26,889 nucleotides of DNA from JAKVKY01 sp964293585. Lineage in GTDB: Bacteria > Bacillota > Negativicutes > Acidaminococcales > Acidaminococcaceae. The translations under genes were made by a program, and so were the position numbers. Shown one piece after another: positions 6,948 through 14,138 of this stretch (position 1 is the first letter of the stretch; each line of letters starts with the position of its first letter). Where the stretch lies: positions 1 to 26,889 of the forward strand of contig CAXYYS010000025.1 in assembly GCA_964293585.1 (NCBI GenBank), given 5' to 3'. Below the pieces are notes generated by a model that was not told where the DNA came from, did not search any database, and saw only the letters and a program-made list of their open reading frames with translations.

Positions 6948-7826
6948 ATGAAAAAATGGCTAAGTCTTTTATGTGGAGTAATGGTCGCTGTTTTTATCTG
7001 GTGCGGCAATGTTTCAGCTCAGGGGCAGATTAAGGTTGTACGCAATTATGCCAAACCCGGAGAGGTAATGTATCATACCGGCCTGACCAAAGAGCAAATC
7101 GGAGGAGCCAAGTATGCGCTGCTACCCGGAGATCCCGGACGGGTGGAGGCTCTGGCTAAGGCTATGGGTCCCGCTAAATACGTGGGTAATCATCGCGATT
7201 TTACCAGCTGGTTAACAAGTGTCAACGGGCAGCCCGTGTTAGTTATGTCCACCGGTATGGGCGGTCCCTGCATTACCTTTGCCGTAGAGGAATTAGCCCG
7301 TCTGGGCGTGACTAATTTTATTCGGGTAGGGACCTGCGGGTCTTTGCAGGAAGATTTAAATATCGGCGACGTGGTCATCAATAAAGCCGCCGTGAGAGAA
7401 GACGGCGCTTCTAAAGCCTATGCCCCTATTGAATATCCTGCTGTGGCGGATTTAGATATTACCCTGGCTTTAAGACAGGCGGCTCAGGAACTCAAGGTTC
7501 CCTTCAAGGTTGGCATCACCGTTTCCACGGATAGTTTTTGGCCCGGTCAGGAACGGTACGACGGTTTTAGAAATTATGTGCCCCGCAGTTTGCAGGGAAG
7601 CTTGCAGGAATGGCAGGCTTTAAATTGCACTAACTTTGAGATGGAAGCAGCCACCTTGTTTGTGGTTTCTAATGCTTTTGGGCTGCGCAGCGGTTGCATT
7701 TGCGGCGTCATGGCCAAACGCACCCACAGCGAAGCGCTGGCCAGCAGAGATGCTTATCTGCTCGGTCAGGAGCGTTTTCAGCGCGTGACCAAACGGGCTT
7801 TGGAAATTTTACTGGCTCAAAAATAA
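6948..7826 (+). CDS. udp: Uridine phosphorylase with an N-terminal signal peptide
   Basis: The enzyme phosphorolyses uridine to uracil and ribose-1-phosphate. Compared from memory with E. coli Udp, all key residues are present at a constant offset of 35: H43, R65, R83, R126 and T129 for phosphate, Q201 and R203 for the uracil ring, and the E231-M232-E233 ribose site. This suggests a gapless match and an active enzyme. The extra N-terminus is a textbook Sec signal: 'MKKW', a hydrophobic core (L5-W18) and 'VSA-Q' cleavage at about A24, so the protein is probably periplasmic. Uridine phosphorylases are normally cytosolic, which makes this odd. GGGAGG ten bases upstream fixes the start. The gene is monocistronic, with its own promoter and a strong terminator. 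Confidence 0.9.
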   Translation: MKKWLSLLCGVMVAVFIWCGNVSAQGQIKVVRNYAKPGEVMYHTGLTKEQIGGAKYALLPGDPGRVEALAKAMGPAKYVGNHRDFTSWLTSVNGQPVLVMSTGMGGPCITFAVEELARLGVTNFIRVGTCGSLQEDLNIGDVVINKAAVREDGASKAYAPIEYPAVADLDITLALRQAAQELKVPFKVGITVSTDSFWPGQERYDGFRNYVPRSLQGSLQEWQALNCTNFEMEAATLFVVSNAFGLRSGCICGVMAKRTHSEALASRDAYLLGQERFQRVTKRALEILLAQK

Positions 7827-7868
7827 AAATACTTGCCGAGGTTTAGGAACAATCTGTACCTGTCAAAC

Positions 7869-7920
7869 AAAAGTAGACACTATCAAAACTTTCGTTTTTA
7901 ATAGTGTCTACTTTTATTTT
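7869..7920. terminator. Strong hairpin terminator, probably bidirectional
   Basis: AAAAGTAGACACTAT (7869-7883) pairs perfectly with ATAGTGTCTACTTTT (7901-7915), and AAAAC/GTTTT inside extends the stem around a TTTC loop. It separates the convergent phosphorylase and XRE genes. Confidence 0.8.
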
Positions 7921-7962
7921 ACCAATTTACATCCGCAAGTACGCAGGGCTGTCCGGCCGGTT

Positions 7963-8190
7963 TTATTTTCCGCCGGGCCACTTATCGGTAACTAGTTCCG
8001 CCGGATCAATTTTTAGGACTTCGGCAATCCTGAACATGGTCTCCATGCTGCAGGAACATCTGCCGTGTTCCAGTTTGGAAAGATATTGTCTGGTGACGCC
8101 TACCATTTCGGAGAGCTCTGACTGTGTGCAGCCACAAAGGTTGCGATAATAGACGATCCTGGCTCCCATCAATTTTCGCTTCTCATCCAT
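7963..8190 (-). CDS. Small XRE-family HTH regulator
   Basis: This 75-residue protein is nearly all one helix-turn-helix domain of the Cro/C1 type: 'GARIVYYRNLCGCTQSELSE' then 'VGVTRQYLSKLEHGRCSCS' and 'LKIDPAELV'. Recognition helix 'TRQYLSKLE' is typical. Single-domain proteins of this kind usually repress their own promoter. AGGAG lies nine bases before the ATG. It has no partner gene in the same direction; the neighbour to the right, the kinase gene, also runs leftward but has its own terminator. Targets are unknown. Confidence 0.85.
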   Translation of the reverse strand: MDEKRKLMGARIVYYRNLCGCTQSELSEMVGVTRQYLSKLEHGRCSCSMETMFRIAEVLKIDPAELVTDKWPGGK

Positions 8191-8209
8191 TTTGGCACAC
8201 TCCTGCTCT

Positions 8210-8226
8210 ATTATAATCTAATTATA
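8210..8226 (-). promoter_or_regulatory. Two -10-like boxes 11 bp apart upstream of the XRE gene
   Basis: On the minus strand TATAAT occurs twice (8226-8221 and 8215-8210), 11 bp apart. Either could serve as -10; the one-turn repeat may also be an operator for the small regulator. No good -35 is seen. Confidence 0.4.
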
Positions 8227-8360
8227 GTACAAAGCCCTTTTTTGGGTAGAGATTGCTAGTTGACCTTTGTAAACATTTGGTCGACACCCTGCAGGGTTAA
8301 GGCTACTTTTGGAATTATTATAGCGAACCATGTAGACAAAAAGGTGCCTTTTTGGGACAC

Positions 8361-8392
8361 AAAAAACGCAGGCCCGCAGGTCTGCGTTTTTT
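8361..8392 (-). terminator. Terminator of the Ser/Thr kinase gene
   Basis: AAAAAACGCAG pairs with CTGCGTTTTTT around a short GC-rich core, giving a hairpin that ends in a T-run on the minus strand. The kinase stop codon lies at its base. Confidence 0.8.
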
Positions 8393-9860
8393 ACCGTACG
8401 TTGATGCTGTAACTGCTTTCGACGTCGGCGGCGTTGTCGGCGTGAAGCACCGCCCGCACAGCAGGCGCATTGCCAAATTTATAGTAGGAGGGGTAGGCCA
8501 GAGCCGGACTCAGGTAGGCATATTTTCCTACGGGGATGTTGCCCAGGATGCGCAGGCGCACATGGCTTGCGGCAGCGCCGCCGTTACTCAGGAACTGCAC
8601 CTGGGTATGCTGGGGATAACCTGCGTCCACCGTTTTTTCGGTGTTACTGCCAGCCACGCCAAAATCACTAAAATATAAATCCAGGGTAGGATTTTTCAGG
8701 GGCGCACTGCCGTTGTTCGTAACGATGATTGACGGCGGCATATTGCTCACCAGATTGACTCGTCCCTGGGAAGCAGCACCGCCGGCGCTAAAGTTCCAGC
8801 TCTGGCTGCGGAGGCTGACACTGGTGGTTCCGTCATCGGGGGCGCTGTCTTGTTCTGTGCCTGCGGCGGTGGTGGCTGTTTCTGCGGTGGTCGCGGCAGG
8901 GTTGGCGTCTGTTTTAGCCGCGGGTTTATTGGCTTTGGTGGCGGCCGTCTGGGAACTATCAGTCTTAGCGGCGGCGTCCGGAACTTTTTTAGACGGTGGT
9001 TGCGTATCGCTTACAGCTGGTGTTGATGGTGACGCCGTATTAGTAACTGCATCCGGCGCGGCCAGGTTCAGATGTGCCGCGTAGGCGCAGATAAGTACTA
9101 GGGCGATGAGCACTCCGGCAATCAGCCCATGTTGCCGGCGGCGCCAGCGGGAACGGACACAGTTTTTCAGCAACGCCTCCAGTTCGGTAGCGCTGTTGAT
9201 GCGCTGGTCCGGGTCAAATTTGGTGCAGCGGTTGGCGATGGCGCGCAGGGGTCCGTGATAGGCAGGCGCCCACAGCGCTTTCATGGTCATGCCCAGGGCG
9301 TACAGATCGCTGCGCACATCGGTGGGCGCAAAACCAAACTGCTCCGGCGGCGCAAAACCCGGCGTGCCCATGATCAGGGTGTCGTGGCCTTTTTCCTGGG
9401 CCGTGGCCAGACGGGCGGCGCCAAAATCAATCAGCTTCACGCTGCCGTCTTCCCGCAAAATAATATTGCCGGGCTTAATGTCCCGGTGCAGTATATGGTG
9501 GGCGTGCAAAACCTGGAGGGCCTGGCAGATCTGGTTCGTGATGCTCCAAATCTGGTTCTCGGTCAAATATTTATGCTCGGCGGCTAACGCCTGCCGGATT
9601 TCTTCCAGGTTGCGCCCGCCGATATATTCTTCGATGACGAAGGTCGTGTTTGCGTCTGCCGCGGTGTAATAAATGGTGGGGAGCACGGCATTTTGCAGCC
9701 CGGTCAGTTCCTGGTAGGGCAGGCCGGTGCAGGGCAGGATCTTGCGCACAAAAATATCGCCGGCGGGATCCCGTACCTGTTCGGTGGTAGCGCCGTCGTG
9801 CGCTTTTAAAAGTTTGAGCCGGGTGAAATTGTCCAGGATAAATTGTGTTGCTGCCTGCAT
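8391..9860 (-). CDS. Membrane-anchored Ser/Thr protein kinase
   Basis: The 489-residue protein has a cytoplasmic eukaryotic-like kinase domain (1-235), a basic juxtamembrane stretch, one membrane helix (about 245-263), an Ala/Thr/Pro-rich linker (about 265-345) and an outer domain (about 350-489). Catalytic residues are present: K40, E51, HRDIKPGN (125-132, D127), DFG (145-147), 'TPGFAPPEQ' and R220. The glycine loop is degenerate ('KAHDGATTEQV', no GxGxxG), which is unusual. It has no PASTA repeats; the outer domain looks like an all-beta domain and I do not recognise it. AAGGAG six bases upstream sets the start. It is divergent from an HTH-like partner with a shared symmetric promoter. Substrates are unknown. 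Confidence 0.88.
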   Translation of the reverse strand: MQAATQFILDNFTRLKLLKAHDGATTEQVRDPAGDIFVRKILPCTGLPYQELTGLQNAVLPTIYYTAADANTTFVIEEYIGGRNLEEIRQALAAEHKYLTENQIWSITNQICQALQVLHAHHILHRDIKPGNIILREDGSVKLIDFGAARLATAQEKGHDTLIMGTPGFAPPEQFGFAPTDVRSDLYALGMTMKALWAPAYHGPLRAIANRCTKFDPDQRINSATELEALLKNCVRSRWRRRQHGLIAGVLIALVLICAYAAHLNLAAPDAVTNTASPSTPAVSDTQPPSKKVPDAAAKTDSSQTAATKANKPAAKTDANPAATTAETATTAAGTEQDSAPDDGTTSVSLRSQSWNFSAGGAASQGRVNLVSNMPPSIIVTNNGSAPLKNPTLDLYFSDFGVAGSNTEKTVDAGYPQHTQVQFLSNGGAAASHVRLRILGNIPVGKYAYLSPALAYPSYYKFGNAPAVRAVLHADNAADVESSYSINVR

Positions 9861-9884
9861 ATGGCGCTCCTTTGTCCTTTGGTT

Positions 9885-9905
9885 ATGTTATAATCATTAT
9901 AACAT
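9885..9905. promoter_or_regulatory. Palindromic divergent promoter: two abutting extended -10 elements
   Basis: A perfect 21-bp palindrome consists of ATGTTATAAT, a central C (9895) and ATTATAACAT. Each strand reads TG-T-TATAAT, so the -10 boxes of the kinase (minus) and its partner (plus) nearly touch. RNA polymerase cannot occupy both at once, so expression should be mutually exclusive per round unless regulated. It may also be an operator. No good -35 exists on either side. Confidence 0.6.
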
Positions 9906-9924
9906 ATCGGGAGGTCGGTAGACT

Positions 9925-10440
9925 ATGGCAAAAGTACAGAAGCAAACGGCGGCGCAGGCTGCGGCGGGTGGAAAAACGGTTACGCCGGCGCCGGAGCGAA
10001 CCACGGAAGAACTGTTGAAAGATTTCCGGCACATGGATTCAGTGGAAGAATTTACCAGCGCCCATGCGGCGGATCTGGTGGTACCGTCGCCGGCAGACTA
10101 TTTAATCAAAACAGCGGCGGCCCACGGGGTCACTAAAAAAGTTTTGACTCATGAGTGTTTGCTGGAGCGTAGTCATGCGGCCCATCTTTTGGGCGGCACC
10201 AAGAAGATGACCAGAGACAAGCTGCTCATTTTTGCCCTGGTAGGCAAACTGACCGTGGAGGAAACCCAGGTGCTGCTGAAGTACGGGCAGGTGGGGCCGC
10301 TCTACATTCGTGATAAGCGGGATAAATTGCTGCTCTTTGCCCTGCAGGAGCACAAAACTTTGGAGGAGACCCAGGAACTTTTACTGCAGCTGGGGGTGCA
10401 GCAGCTTTCCACGGCGCCCAACACCCGGGACGATAAATAA
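9925..10440 (+). CDS. HTH-like helical partner protein of the Ser/Thr kinase
   Basis: The 171-residue protein has a low-complexity start (Ala/Thr/Pro to about residue 28), an XRE-like helical part with 'LLERSHAAHLLGGTKKMTRDK', and then two copies of one helical unit: 'RDKLLIFALVGKLTVEETQ' and 'RDKLLLFALQEHKTLEETQ', each followed by LL and a glycine. From memory, proteins of this layout are often found beside Ser/Thr kinases in Firmicutes; I know of no established function. It could be a kinase substrate, a scaffold or a DNA-binding regulator; Ser and Thr in the N-terminal tail are candidate phosphosites (inference). GGGAGG precedes the ATG. The gene is divergent from the kinase and is followed by a GC-rich terminator. 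Confidence 0.75.
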   Translation: MAKVQKQTAAQAAAGGKTVTPAPERTTEELLKDFRHMDSVEEFTSAHAADLVVPSPADYLIKTAAAHGVTKKVLTHECLLERSHAAHLLGGTKKMTRDKLLIFALVGKLTVEETQVLLKYGQVGPLYIRDKRDKLLLFALQEHKTLEETQELLLQLGVQQLSTAPNTRDDK

Positions 10441-10464
10441 ACAGGGATAAATAAACATAAACAG

Positions 10465-10504
10465 GCGCGGCACTTTTCCTTTGCGGAGGAGCGCCGCGCG
10501 TTTT
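10465..10504. terminator. GC-rich terminator after the kinase partner gene
   Basis: GCGCGGC (10465-10471) pairs with GCCGCGC (10493-10499), with further pairing of TCCT and AGGA inside, followed by GTTTTAG. It may also stop leftward transcripts from 10899. Confidence 0.6.
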
Positions 10505-10569
10505 AGTTGGTGCTGACAGAAATTATTTTGCCAAAATTTTTAGCCGTACAGAAATTGCGCCGCGCGTTT

Positions 10570-10899
10570 TTAATTCACGCCGGGGAAACTGTCCACGTAT
10601 TTAATTTTAATATCCGGAAAATTGTTCACGAACTGGACGGTAAAATCCTGGCCGTATTCCACGAACTGCCACTCGCCGATGCGGTCCGGAAAATGTTCCA
10701 CCACTTTTACTTTCAGGTCGGGAAAACTGTTGACCACTTCCACTTTGATGTCCGCATGGTACTGGACAATTTTTACTTTGCCGCACAGCCTGATGCCGTT
10801 ATAATAACCGCCGGCGTTGATGGCGGTGGCTGCCAGTACGGGGCAGCTTAGTCCTAAGAGCAGAACTAAAATTCCTAAAACTTTAAAAAAATTGCGCAT
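10570..10899 (-). CDS. Small exported protein with FPD repeats
   Basis: The 109-residue protein begins with a clear signal peptide (core G9-G16, cleavage near 'VLA-A' at residues 21-24). The mature part is built of short beta-like units: 'VEVVNSFPD', 'VKVVEHFPD', 'VQFVNNFPD' and 'IKYVDSFPG', with alternating hydrophobic residues and a repeated FPD turn, spaced about 12 or more residues. This pattern suggests a small beta-repeat protein. I recall similar repeats in short exported hypothetical proteins of diderm bacteria but know no function. CGGGAGG precedes the ATG. It is convergent to the kinase partner gene and divergent from the ferritin/VIT gene. Confidence 0.7.
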   Translation of the reverse strand: MRNFFKVLGILVLLLGLSCPVLAATAINAGGYYNGIRLCGKVKIVQYHADIKVEVVNSFPDLKVKVVEHFPDRIGEWQFVEYGQDFTVQFVNNFPDIKIKYVDSFPGVN

Positions 10900-11014
10900 G
10901 GTCCGGACCTCCCGTAAAATTTTTTGCTGTTAGTTTTGCACTTATGCAGGTGTTGCTGTTCCTTTAACTTAGATATTTCTATCATACCACTTACTATGGA
11001 CAGAGAAAAAATAC

Positions 11015-11043
11015 TTTACGCGAACCGGAAGTTTGACTATACT
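11015..11043 (+). promoter_or_regulatory. Promoter of the ferritin-like/VIT1 gene
   Basis: TTTACG (11015-11020), a 17-bp spacer and TATACT (11038-11043) precede the start codon by about 75 bases. Confidence 0.5.
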
Positions 11044-11118
11044 AACAAGAAGAACCGCTAAGGGTTTAGACAGGAATTTTTTTGCAGGCGGCTGCCTGCT
11101 GGATAGGATGAGGAGAAC

Positions 11119-12003
11119 ATGACGACGACAACGATGAGCGCGCAGGCCCGGACAGCAATCCTGGCCATGCAGAATAACGAGATTACCGAGTATTATATTT
11201 ATCAGAAGATTGCGGAGCGGGTGCCGGGCGGCGACAACCAGAACACGCTGCTGCGTCTGGCTGCGGCCGAAAAACGCCACTGCGGTATGTGGGAAGCGAT
11301 GACCGGCGTACAGAGTACGCCTAACACGTTGCGCATCCACTGGTATGCTTTTCTGGCCCGGGTCTGCGGGTATACTTTTGCTTTAAAGCTGATGGAGTCC
11401 GGCGAGAACGCCGCCGATAAAACTTACGCCAAACTGGCGGAAGAAGTGCCCGAGGCGCACGCCATCGCCGTGGAGGAAGAGGAACACGAGAATGCGCTCT
11501 TAGCCATCCTGGACGAGAAGCGTTTGCAGTATGTGGGGTCCATGGTGCTGGGCCTGAACGATGCCCTGGTGGAACTGACGGGTACACCGGCAGGCCTGAC
11601 CCTGGCGATGAAGAATACAGGCATGATTGCCATGGCGGGACTGATCACCGGTATTCCCGCCACGCTCTCCATGGGCAGCTCGGAATATTTGTCCAGCCGC
11701 AGCGAGGGCCGCGACGATGCTTTCACGTCCTGCATGTATACCAGCGGCGTGTATTTTGTGACGGTGGCCGTCCTGGTAGCGCCGTACCTGGTTTTTGGCA
11801 ATGAACAGTATCTTGAGGCTATGATTACCATGCTGGTGCTGGCGGTGCTGATCATCCTGGTCTTTACCTATTATATTTCCGTGGCCAAGGACCTGGATTT
11901 TAAAAAACGTTTCCTGGAAATGGCGGGCATCAGTCTGGGCGTGGCTTTAATCTCTTTCGTTATTGGTATTTTTGTAAAACAAGTCTTGGGAATTGATATG
12001 TGA
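11119..12003 (+). CDS. Ferritin-like/VIT1 fusion, iron or manganese transporter
   Basis: The 294-residue protein joins an N-terminal ferritin-like (rubrerythrin/Mbf) four-helix domain (1 to about 138) to a VIT1/CCC1 membrane domain (about 139-294). Metal-binding signs are E21/E24, the ExxH motif 'AAEKRH' (E51, H54) and 'VEEEEHENALLAILDEK'. The VIT part shows 'GLNDALVELTGTPAGL' and 'MGSSEYLSSRSE', both typical, and about five membrane helices. Known relatives such as MbfA export iron to limit toxicity, with the ferritin-like domain as metal sensor; manganese is an alternative. GAGGAG lies close before the ATG. The gene is monocistronic. Confidence 0.9.
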   Translation: MTTTTMSAQARTAILAMQNNEITEYYIYQKIAERVPGGDNQNTLLRLAAAEKRHCGMWEAMTGVQSTPNTLRIHWYAFLARVCGYTFALKLMESGENAADKTYAKLAEEVPEAHAIAVEEEEHENALLAILDEKRLQYVGSMVLGLNDALVELTGTPAGLTLAMKNTGMIAMAGLITGIPATLSMGSSEYLSSRSEGRDDAFTSCMYTSGVYFVTVAVLVAPYLVFGNEQYLEAMITMLVLAVLIILVFTYYISVAKDLDFKKRFLEMAGISLGVALISFVIGIFVKQVLGIDM

Positions 12004-12037
12004 TGAAACTTTACTAAAAGAAAATTTTTAAAACATA

Positions 12038-12065
12038 TTGCTAAAATTTTAAAAATGGCTATAAT
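12038..12065 (+). promoter_or_regulatory. Promoter of the exported 193-residue protein
   Basis: TTGCTA (12038-12043), a 16-bp spacer and TATAAT (12060-12065) precede GGGAG and the ATG at 12101. Confidence 0.55.
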
Positions 12066-12100
12066 TATTCTTGAAACAAATAATGAAGGGAGATTTTCTC

Positions 12101-12682
12101 ATGAAAAAGTTTTTAGCATTTCTGGTTGTGGCACTGGCTGTTTGTGCCAGCGCTTTCGCTGCTCCTACCAAGCAAGAAGCTTATGCAAGCTTTAACAAGG
12201 TTCGCAACGATTTTATGGCTCCTGTCCTGGCTTCCTATAGCACCAAGGTGGAAGACAACTACGGTATTACTTTTGTACCCGGTAATGGCGAGGCTCAACC
12301 GGCCAAGTATTACAAGACCCTGTATTTTAAACCCGTATCCTATGTAAGCGTTAAGGATACCGGCGAAGCTACCAAGCCGTACTACGGCATCCTGGAAGTT
12401 CAGCGCGTGGCTAAGGAATATCCCAAGCGTTTAGCTGTTGCTACTGCTGCTAAGCAGGACGCAGTTGTTGAGACCAGCACCCTGAAGTACAAACTGTTCT
12501 ATGATTATGTTGACGGTTCCTGGAACCTGGTTAAGACCGAAGCTCTGGTCAACACTGTTGGCAACAAGTGGGAAAACATGGATCTGGGCAACAAGAAAGA
12601 CGACCTGAAGTTTGCGAACGCTGTACTGAGCTATCATAAGTCTTTACAGATTCCTGCCGACCAAAAGATAGTTAAGAAATAA
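12101..12682 (+). CDS. Exported protein of unknown function
   Basis: I do not recognise this family. The 193-residue product starts with a strong signal peptide ('MKKFLAFLVVALAVCASAFA', cleavage AFA-A near residue 20), so it should be periplasmic. The mature part is rich in Lys, Tyr, Val and Asp, with likely beta strands ('KYYKTLYFKPVSYVSV', 'YKLFYDYVDGSWNLVKTEALV'). I chose the ATG at 12101 because GGGAG lies eight bases before it and the signal begins there; the frame from 12071 adds ten residues without a ribosome site. Codons such as AAG, CTG and GTT dominate, which hints at good expression. It has its own promoter and a strong terminator. Confidence 0.75.
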   Translation: MKKFLAFLVVALAVCASAFAAPTKQEAYASFNKVRNDFMAPVLASYSTKVEDNYGITFVPGNGEAQPAKYYKTLYFKPVSYVSVKDTGEATKPYYGILEVQRVAKEYPKRLAVATAAKQDAVVETSTLKYKLFYDYVDGSWNLVKTEALVNTVGNKWENMDLGNKKDDLKFANAVLSYHKSLQIPADQKIVKK

Positions 12683-12695
12683 GTTGCTGTTGTTG

Positions 12696-12727
12696 AAACT
12701 CCGGAACTGGTTTCCGGAGTTTTTTTA
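12696..12727 (+). terminator. Rho-independent terminator
   Basis: AAACTCCGGAA pairs with TTCCGGAGTTT around a short loop, followed by a T-run (12720-12726). It ends the exported-protein gene. Confidence 0.85.
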
Positions 12728-12825
12728 TGCACCGGGAAGGGGCAACGGTAAAATTAGCCAGCGGCCAAAATTTTAACGGCGGCTCTTCTCATTTCCTGGG
12801 AAATGTAGTATAGTTAGAGAATAAT

Positions 12826-12875
12826 TTTTGGCGCCGTCCTGAGGGCGGCAAAGTTTTGGTGCCGTCCTGGCGGAG
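12826..12875 (+). repeat. Short direct repeat upstream of the acyltransferase gene
   Basis: TTTTGGCGCCGTCCTGAGGG and, about 27 bp on, TTTTGGTGCCGTCCTGGCGG form an imperfect direct repeat of about 20 bp. It lies between a weak -10-like TATAGT and the start codon, so it falls in the mRNA leader or operator region. Confidence 0.4.
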
Positions 12876-12905
12876 GGCTCCGGCTGTTAAGATGGGTAGG
12901 GAAAG

Positions 12906-14015
12906 ATGTCTGCGCGCAATGAAGTCATCGACAACTTAAGAGGTCTGGCCATGCTGGGGGTGATCGGCATCCACGCAGGTTCCTACGTGCTGGATTCCAG
13001 TACGCCCTGGGTGAGCCTGTTCGTACTCTGCGAAGTTTTGAGCCGTTACGCCGTACCGGCTTTCTTTTTCATTTCCGGGTACGGCTTGTTTTTGCAGCAT
13101 CCCCTGGAGCGTCCTTTAGGGTACGGCCGTTTTTTGGCGCGGCGGGCCCGGAGCGTTATCGTGCCCTACCTGGTGTGGTCGGCGTTTTATTTTTACATCT
13201 GGAACCTGCCCAGTCTGGACTGGCTGCACCTGGATTGGGAAAAATTTGGCGCGGCTCTGTTCTTTGGCGATGCCAGTTACCATTTATATTTTCTGGTGAT
13301 CCTGTGGTGGTTCTATGTGACTTTGCCGCTGTGGCGGTGGCTGGTGGCATTTTTAAGCCGGCACAATTTATGGCTGGGGCTGGGAGTCCTGGCGGCACTG
13401 CAGATAAAACTATATTTGTGGAGCGATACTTTCTGGACTTATCCGGGCTGGCTGAAAGGCCATACCTTTTTACTGCGGCTGCTGGATGAGCGCATTAACT
13501 ACCTGCCTTTCTTTTACGCTTTCGTCTTTGTGGCGGGGGCGCTGGCGGCTTTGCATACGGATAAGTTCCGGGAAGTGCTGCGCCGGCATTTTGGGGCCTG
13601 CCTGGTTTTGTTTGCCGTGGCGGCGGCGGTGATGGTGCGCAGTTTCCAGATGTATGCGGACCAGGGCGTGAAGCTGCTGCAGATTCCGGAAAATTTAACC
13701 CAGCTGACCTGGCAGGGACTTTTGTATACGGTGGCCTGTCTGGCTTTTTTCAGCGCTTTTCTGGTCAAGCGGCAGGGACATCACTTTAATATTTTGGGTT
13801 CCCTTTCCAAACATTCTTATATTATCTACCTGGTGCATCCGTTCTTTTTGGACGGCATCGCCAACTGGCTGCCGTATTTCGGCATGCCTTACCGTACGGT
13901 GCCGCTGGTGCTGCATTATGGGTTGGTGCTTCTATGTTCCTGGCTGACCAGTATCGCCATCACGCGTCTGGCCCGCAAGGTGCGGATGGCGGGTCTGCTC
14001 CTGATGGGAAAATAG
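12906..14015 (+). CDS. Acyltransferase-3 family membrane protein
   Basis: This 369-residue integral membrane protein belongs to the acyltransferase-3 (OafA/WecH-like) family, which moves acetyl or other acyl groups onto envelope glycans or other molecules. The N-terminal signature 'EVIDNLRGLAMLGVIGIHAG' contains the conserved R and H (H23), then 'AVPAFFFISGYGLF' and 'RRARSVIVPYLVWSAFYF' follow as in the family. About ten hydrophobic helices are visible, ending with a basic tail. The ribosome site is modest (GTAGGG). The acceptor is not given by the neighbours, which are an exported protein and an antiporter. Confidence 0.87.
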   Translation: MSARNEVIDNLRGLAMLGVIGIHAGSYVLDSSTPWVSLFVLCEVLSRYAVPAFFFISGYGLFLQHPLERPLGYGRFLARRARSVIVPYLVWSAFYFYIWNLPSLDWLHLDWEKFGAALFFGDASYHLYFLVILWWFYVTLPLWRWLVAFLSRHNLWLGLGVLAALQIKLYLWSDTFWTYPGWLKGHTFLLRLLDERINYLPFFYAFVFVAGALAALHTDKFREVLRRHFGACLVLFAVAAAVMVRSFQMYADQGVKLLQIPENLTQLTWQGLLYTVACLAFFSAFLVKRQGHHFNILGSLSKHSYIIYLVHPFFLDGIANWLPYFGMPYRTVPLVLHYGLVLLCSWLTSIAITRLARKVRMAGLLLMGK

Positions 14016-14099
14016 GCCGGCCAAATTTTAGCTGGGGCGCCGGTCTCTGGCTGCGGCGGCGCAGAGTGAAGTGCGGTACTATCATGTTCGGTCCCGCCG

Positions 14100-14108
14100 T
14101 GTTATAAT
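14100..14108 (+). promoter_or_regulatory. Extended -10 promoter of the antiporter
   Basis: TGTTATAAT gives TG-n-TATAAT 30 bases before the ATG at 14139. No matching -35 is seen. Confidence 0.5.
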
Positions 14109-14138
14109 TAAAGTTAATGAAGCGAAGGAGGCGGGGTT

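Noticed and set aside
8286..8297. ACCCTGCAGGGT palindrome between the XRE and kinase genes as an operator
   Set aside because: It is isolated, not near a convincing promoter, and centres on a CTGCAG site; chance is a sufficient explanation.
8641..9084. A 147-codon plus-strand frame rich in Ala and Val inside the kinase gene
   Set aside because: It is the antisense shadow of the Ala/Thr-rich linker of the kinase.
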